Shown one piece after another: positions 59,201 through 64,000 of a stretch of DNA of 64,000 nucleotides (the stretch's first letter is position 1; each line of letters opens with the position of its first letter). The stretch lies in assembly GCA_002150815.3 (NCBI GenBank), contig NDFF03000013.1, positions 248,001-312,000 on the forward strand, given 5' to 3'. Below the pieces are notes generated by a model. It ran no database searches. It was given only the letters and a program-made list of their open reading frames with translations, and was not told the DNA's origin. The translations under genes and the position numbers were made by a program. The DNA comes from Grammothele lineata. Its lineage: Eukaryota; Basidiomycota; Agaricomycetes; Polyporales; Polyporaceae.

Positions 59201-59232
59201 AGCTCTTCCACCGCATCAAGGTTGAGCTTTGA
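56229..59232 (+). CDS. Copper amine oxidase, membrane-anchored
   Basis: Nine exons (56229-56936, 56998-57201, 57269-57595, 57653-57683, 57748-57803, 57853-58082, 58142-58313, 58364-58636, 58693-59232) total 2541 nt, giving 846 aa. The enzyme oxidises primary amines to aldehydes with H2O2 and ammonia. A type II signal anchor (FLLTTLAILGVVGISAFYTL) near the N-terminus places the catalytic part outside the cytosol. The catalytic base is D437 (TAWLDRYFGMG). The cofactor tyrosine is Y520 in VGNYDYLFDY. Copper ligands are H569 and H571 (SLHDHVINYK) and H738 (MHHLPQAED). The base-to-tyrosine spacing of 83 equals that of the E. coli enzyme. The exon 6/7 junction splits the Asn codon just before Y520. 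The ATG at 56157 is an alternative start. Confidence 0.95.
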
Positions 59233-59571
59233 ATAGGGCTGATGTAGGGTTTAGACAGAATGTTCTTGTATATGGGGATCACAGTGGATGGCATGAAGGA
59301 ATTCGTACAAAGCCTGTTCTATCATTCGATAACGAAGTTAGGTTCTTTCTTCGGAGCGCAGCGTGGTAGGAGGACTCGATCACATATGCGCAATCGTTCT
59401 ACTCATGAACAAGCCCTGACCGTCCAGAGTCCGACGTCATCTAGCGACATGGGATAGGACGGGAACTATGTAAAGGTTTCGCAGAGCGGATGGGCCGAAA
59501 ACAAGACGTATTCTCCATCCTAGCCATGAAGGTGTTGCGCTTTTTGAACTTCAGACTCGAACTTACTGATC
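59233..59571. other. Intergenic between convergent genes
   Basis: 3' flanks of the amine oxidase (plus) and the first F-box/NTase-like gene (minus). No feature is seen. Confidence 0.5.
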
Positions 59572-60961
59572 CTACGTAGCGTTTTCGTACGGAGTCCCAG
59601 CCGCCCGCTTCCTCATGAACTCGCCCCGAAACATCGGCAATACAGAGTCCCACCTGCGATATGATGAGTACCAAAAGTTCACGGACCCTTGTAATCATCT
59701 CGATACTCACCAAGTCCACACCTCACCCTTGTCAGCTTCTGTCCAAGTAGTGAGTGTAATCTTCATATGCTCCATCTTGCCTTGACGCTTCATGAACCCC
59801 ATCAAGCTCTTCACATGGTCTTCCTCGGGTGAGGTGTATCGCCAACGGAACACTGTGCTGTTGATCTTGGCGTACGACAATGAGATCTCCCCATCCTCGG
59901 GATCGGGGGTGTTTAATTTCCAACCGCATTCTGCGACCGGATCCCAACCGGGCACCTCGCTCGACGGCGACGGCGGGGGAGGGTGCACGATTCCAACCGT
60001 GTCGAGAGCGATGGTCCACGACTTGTGATCGCACACCCAGCGTGGGACGTTGATGTGGAACCAAGGAGAGTAGAGAGGGTTGCCTGACACAGAGCGAACG
60101 AGCCAGGCGTTGAGCGGGGAAGGATTAGCTAGAATACGCCAGCCCCTCGCGGAGTACTTGGCAAGCACTTCTCTGGCTCGGGAGGGCTTGTTGAGGACGA
60201 GCGAATCGCGGCGCTCGAAGGTCGCGTACGGATAGAGTGAATATGCAGCGTTGTAGGTGATGATGTTCATAACGCAAGCTGAGGGAACATCAGTAAGTGA
60301 TAAATGCGCGAAACGTGAACGACAACTTCTCACTAGAATGGAATTCTAAGATTGACGCGAATGGAGATACCCGCGAAACAATAACTTGCACCGTGCGTAC
60401 ACCATTCTCTGTCGCGCGCTGAAAGACATGAACAGCGCGTACACTCTTGCTTAGCTCATAGAGTGCACCGAGTTCTTCTTCGTCGGTATTCTCCCAATTT
60501 GGGCTGATGTCAATGTCGGCCAAAATACGTTCAACTTCAGTTGCGTACTCCGGTTGCTGCCACGAGAAAGGAATGAAAGAGTAGCCTTCTTGAACTAGGT
60601 GCCTTCCTATATCTACGATACTGTTATTGGGATGAACGTACAAGTCCAGATCGGAGTGATGGTAGAAAGACCTGTCGAGAAATTGGAGGGCGAAGGAGCC
60701 CGAAATAACCAGATGGGTGCAGGCCATGAGCGACCGGAACGCAAGCGGGTCATCGAAGAAATGCTGCAGTCGTTTGTTGATATTATACGCTCTTTCTTGA
60801 AAATCTTTCACACCCATACGTATGTTGCGATTGACACTAGCCATGCGGGCGAGTGCGAGTGGCGTGAGGCAGGAGAAAATCGCGTCGTAGACGGGAGCTC
60901 TCCCGAACATTTGTGCAACAATCTCTCCGGTAGGAGGATCGATGTCCATGGGAGCGGCCAT
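59572..60961 (-). CDS. F-box-like protein with nucleotidyltransferase-like motif, paralog A
   Basis: Three exons (60961-60334, 60278-59711, 59653-59572) total 1278 nt, giving 425 aa. The N-terminus (VYDAIFSCLTPLALARMASV) resembles an F-box. It is followed by a motif of the form hhGS-x14-DLDLY (HLVISGSFALQF...SDLDLYVHP), like the first two acidic ligands of polymerase-beta-type nucleotidyltransferases. A strand VRTVQVIVSR and a conserved HSTCVMNIITYNAAYSLYPY follow, then a C-terminal region ending WWDSVLPMFRGEFMRKR. No clear third acid is visible, so activity is uncertain. Both introns (55 and 57 nt) are at the same positions as in paralogs B and C. The family is common in Polyporales-type genomes but has no function known to me. 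Confidence 0.75.
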
Positions 60962-61614
60962 TCTTCGAGCTAAGTATCAGTCTGTTGGTTATGCCGTCGG
61001 ACACGATAGGTAAGAAACTCTCAAACCAAGTTGATGCTGCGGTGATACCTTGAACGCACGTCACCCCGTGTGGCGACTCAATAAACCTGCGTATTTGGCC
61101 CGACTTAGCGCTATCCAGATGAAACGGATGACGTTCAACACCTACAACAGTATAGTGTCCAGGTTCGAAGACGAGGGAACTCGGAGATTCCTTGGAGATG
61201 CCAACTGGGAAGATCGAGTCTGCCTTCCCTCGCTTGCTCACGCCAACCAAACTCGTGGTGCGCTAAGCGCTGGGCCTCGTGCCGTGCGAGCCATCATATC
61301 GACTACCTCATTATAATTGGCGACTGCTCGGGCAATCGGCCGTCGAGCTCGACTCGGACAACGTACTACTAGTAGCTCCCTTATGCTGACGTGTGTACGA
61401 GTACAAGCTGTCTGGGAATTAAAGACGACAAGAGGGTAGCCTCTTTGTGCGCACTGCGATTTTTCAGGGACATTCCGCTTGTTGGTAACAGTCACGTCGA
61501 TGACTGGGTTAGAATCATGGGAAGACACAGGAGTTGTGTACGACGTAGTCACGTACATGACGGCCCGTGCGCCATTCCGGGAGTCCAAAAGTCGCCGTAT
61601 CTATCAATCCACTC
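60962..61614. other. Intergenic between array paralogs A and B
   Basis: Upstream region of paralog A and 3' flank of paralog B. No further gene is seen. Confidence 0.5.
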
Positions 61615-63077
61615 TTAGAGTAGCATTCCTCGACTGATTCGACCAGCCAGGAGGTTCGCCTCATGCTCCTGCTGCCTAGCAGCCCGTGCGTTCATATATT
61701 CCTCTCGAAACCTTGGCAGCACTGCATCCTGCCTGCACACGAGACAGAACTTCAGTGTGTCACACATCGATACGACGACACCAACAAAGCTCACCAGATC
61801 CACCGTGACTCTTCCGTGACGTTCGTTCTCTTCTTTCCAACAACAAATTTCGCGCGCCGTTGCATCTTAGCTTGGTTCTTCATCACGGCTTTCTTGAGTG
61901 TGTCACGGTAGAGGCTGTCGGGGGAAGTATATAGAAAGCGCAGGAATTTACTCTTAACTGTCACATAAGATAATGTGGCCCGGCTGATTCTTGTATGACC
62001 CACGAGCTCCCAGCCGCACTCGGCGACAGGGTCCCAGTTGTCCAGGAGCGCGTGGTTCGAGGGCGACGACTTCGAGGTAGTAGGAACGATCCCCGACGTG
62101 TCGAGGGGCAAGGCCCATGTCAAGCCATCGCGGACCCAGCGCGGAATGTTGGGGTAGAAATAGTGCAAGGAGAAGGAGTTTCTTGGCTCCGAGTGGCCGA
62201 GCGTGGAGTACTGGGGTGATGTTTCGATCATACTCCAACCACGAGAGGTGTACTTAGATAGTGCCTCTTCCGCTTTCAAATTCCTGTTGAGGACAAGCGC
62301 GTCGCGTAGCTCGAAGGTAGTGTAAGGGTACAGCGAGTACGCAGTCTTGTGCGTGATAATGTTCATCACACAGGCTAGGGAAGTGATCAGACAAGTACAT
62401 ATATGAAGTCGAGTTAAGGAGGGTGACTGACTAGAATGGAACTCCAAAATAGACGCCACCGGGGAGTCGCTTGCAACGATGATTTGAACCTTGCGCGCGC
62501 TGCCGGCTGCCTTTATCCGCTGAAAGGAATATACTGCACGCACACTTGTGATTGGGCCATAATCTGAGTCGTCCCAGAAATCGGAGTCGGCGTCCGGATC
62601 AGGCTCGTCGACTGGGTGTCCACAGGGGAAGATGCTGGCCAGGAGGTATTTGACCGCAGATTGGTAGTCTGGGCGCTGCCCGGTGGTCGGAGTGAAGGCG
62701 TAGCCTTCTGAAACGAGGTGACTTCCAATCTCCAGAAGTGTTTTGTCTGGGTGTGCATATAGATCCAAGTCTGATTCGGGGTAGAATGTCCTGTCGAGGA
62801 ATTGGAGGGCGAACGAGCCGGAGATGACCATGTGTGTGCGGGCCATGAGTGACCGGAACGCAAGCGGTTCGTTTACGAAGTATCGAAGCCGCTCGTTGAT
62901 ATTGTACGCCCTGCGCTGGAAGTCCTTGGCGACTAGGCGGATGTCGCGGCTCACTGATCCCATTCGAATGAGAGAGAGGGGGCTAAGGCAAGAAAAAATG
63001 ACGTCGTAAATTGGGGGTCTTCCGAACATCTGTGCAACGGTGTCCGCAGAGACATTGACGTCTGAGTGCATAGCCAT
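61615..63077 (-). CDS. F-box-like protein with nucleotidyltransferase-like motif, paralog B
   Basis: Three exons (63077-62432, 62374-61795, 61732-61615) total 1344 nt, giving 447 aa. It has the same layout as paralog A: IYDVIFSCLSPLSLIRMGSV, then VISGSFALQFLDR...ESDLDLYAHP, then KVQIIVASDS and HSTCVMNIITHKTAYSLYPY. The C-terminus differs, ending with ISRGMLL after AVLPRFREEYMNARAARQ. Intron 1 (62375-62431, 57 nt) is a multiple of three without a stop, so retention would insert 19 residues next to the CVMN motif. The ATG at 63077 (MAMHSDVNV) is the first in frame. An acidic insert (DEPDPDADSDFWDDSD) lies between the two halves. Confidence 0.75.
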
Positions 63078-63416
63078 ATCCAAACGATGGGCGATACAAC
63101 CAAGGAATACACCTTAGTTAGATAGGCGTGCCGCCGGAAAGGTGGTCGTCGGTCGTTGGTCGTTGGGACTCACGAAGAGAAGAGGTATCCGAGTCCTGCA
63201 GTCTTGTTTCTTCGCGGCTAGCGCTCACCGCAGCACCCTGAAGACTCCCGTGACGTCATCAACAAGGTGATCACTGTTCCACGTGTTACAGCTTCGACTT
63301 GAGTCGCCACTGGACTAGTGTATGTGAACGAGATCAAGTGTAATTTTCAAACTACCATGGTAGATGTTCTCAGTCATGCGATCCTGCTCTGCCTTCTCGC
63401 TTGGTCTTATAACATT
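63078..63416. other. Intergenic between array paralogs B and C
   Basis: About 340 nt with no gene; upstream region of paralog B. Confidence 0.5.
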
Positions 63417-64000
63417 CTACGAACCAGAAACTCGTTTCCTTAGGAACTCCTCTCGAAATGTTGGCAGGATGGAATCCCACCTGTAGCAGAGGTCAGCCAA
63501 CTGACTTATGGCCAACACACAGGCAGACAGACTCACCAAGTCCATGCTTCCGCGATATCCGCCTTTTCCTTCCCCGACGGAATCTTGGAATGCTCCATCT
63601 TGCCCTGGGAGACCATGAAACCCTTGAGGGTATCCACATACCCGTATTCGGGCGACGTATATTGCCAACGGAACACCGTGCTTTTGACTTTCGCATACGA
63701 CAGCACTACCTGTCCCTGTACAGGATCAAGAAGGCTAAGTTTCCAACCACACTCGGCAACCGGGTCCCAGTGCAGCGCTTCGCTCGACGGAGACAATAGA
63801 GGAGGGAACGTGACGCCTGTCGTGTCGAGGTAGATGGTCCACGACATATCATCACACACCCAGCGAGGGGTATCGATGTGGAACCAAAGCGAGTAGAGGC
63901 CGTCGCCTGTCTTGGAGCGGACGAGCCGGGCGTTGAGCGGGGAGGGGTTGGCGAGGATCCGCCATCCTCGCGTGGCGTATTTCATGAGGGCCTCCTGGGC
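63417..64000 (-). CDS. F-box-like protein with nucleotidyltransferase-like motif, paralog C (3' part)
   Basis: The last two exons are present (from the window edge to 63537, then 63480-63417); the 5' part lies outside. The sequence MKYATRGWRILANPSPLNAR closely matches paralog A (AKYSARGWRILANPSPLNAW). PRWVCDDMSWTIYLDTTGV, DPVAECGWKL and the split-Trp end WTW-WDSILPTFREEFLRKR also match. It ends RVSGS. The F-box-like and GS...DLD segments would be in the missing exon. It is closer to A than to B. Confidence 0.75.

Overview
The window looks like nuclear DNA of a wood-decay type basidiomycete (Agaricomycetes, plausibly Polyporales; this is inference). It is GC-rich. Genes lie on both strands and are split by many short GT-AG introns, mostly 48-60 nt. 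It carries basidiomycete-expanded families: DUF6535, F-box proteins, a seven-helix membrane family and a quinone reductase with an MCFP N-terminus. Nothing here looks bacterial or viral. Gene models were built by joining reading frames across GT/AG sites that restore a continuous, homologous protein. Where every exon length sums to whole codons, the model is considered strong.

Layout. 1-10.8 kb: three minus-strand tandem paralogs of an extended short-chain dehydrogenase (Gre2/dihydroflavonol-reductase type). The first is cut by the window edge. Between the second and third sits a complete non-LTR (LINE) retrotransposon with two intact ORFs, a poly-A tail and a 14-bp target-site duplication. 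12.3-19.3 kb: a DUF1275 membrane protein, a long DUF6535 protein and a poorly resolved membrane protein, all minus. 19.8-26.7 kb: NADH-dependent glutamate synthase (9 exons, 2133 aa). 28.4-35 kb: an F-box protein and the single-chain ATP-citrate lyase (9 exons, 1156 aa). 36-38.9 kb: tRNA-Gln(CTG), a small C2H2 protein, and a single-pass membrane protein with a Ser/Thr-rich ectodomain. 40.9-46.9 kb: flavodoxin-like quinone reductase, COG7, and eIF3g divergent from COG7. 47.9-51.5 kb: a seven-helix membrane protein, a second tRNA-Gln(CTG), and a membrane-anchored ubiquitin-fold (UBL3/MUB) protein with a CaaX end. 53.4-59.2 kb: glucose-6-phosphate isomerase and a membrane-anchored copper amine oxidase, both plus. 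59.6-64 kb: a minus-strand tandem array of three paralogs that join an F-box-like N-terminus to a nucleotidyltransferase-like motif. The last of these is cut by the window edge.

Functionally the window mixes housekeeping genes (glycolysis, cytosolic acetyl-CoA supply, ammonium assimilation, Golgi tethering, translation initiation, glutamine tRNA) with lineage-specific accessory families. No biosynthetic cluster logic is evident. The points most worth a second look are the F-box/nucleotidyltransferase-like array, the intact LINE with an unusual reverse-transcriptase box, a spaced promoter element shared by two reductase paralogs, recurrent first coding exons of only 13-22 nt, and an intron that splits the codon next to the amine oxidase cofactor tyrosine.
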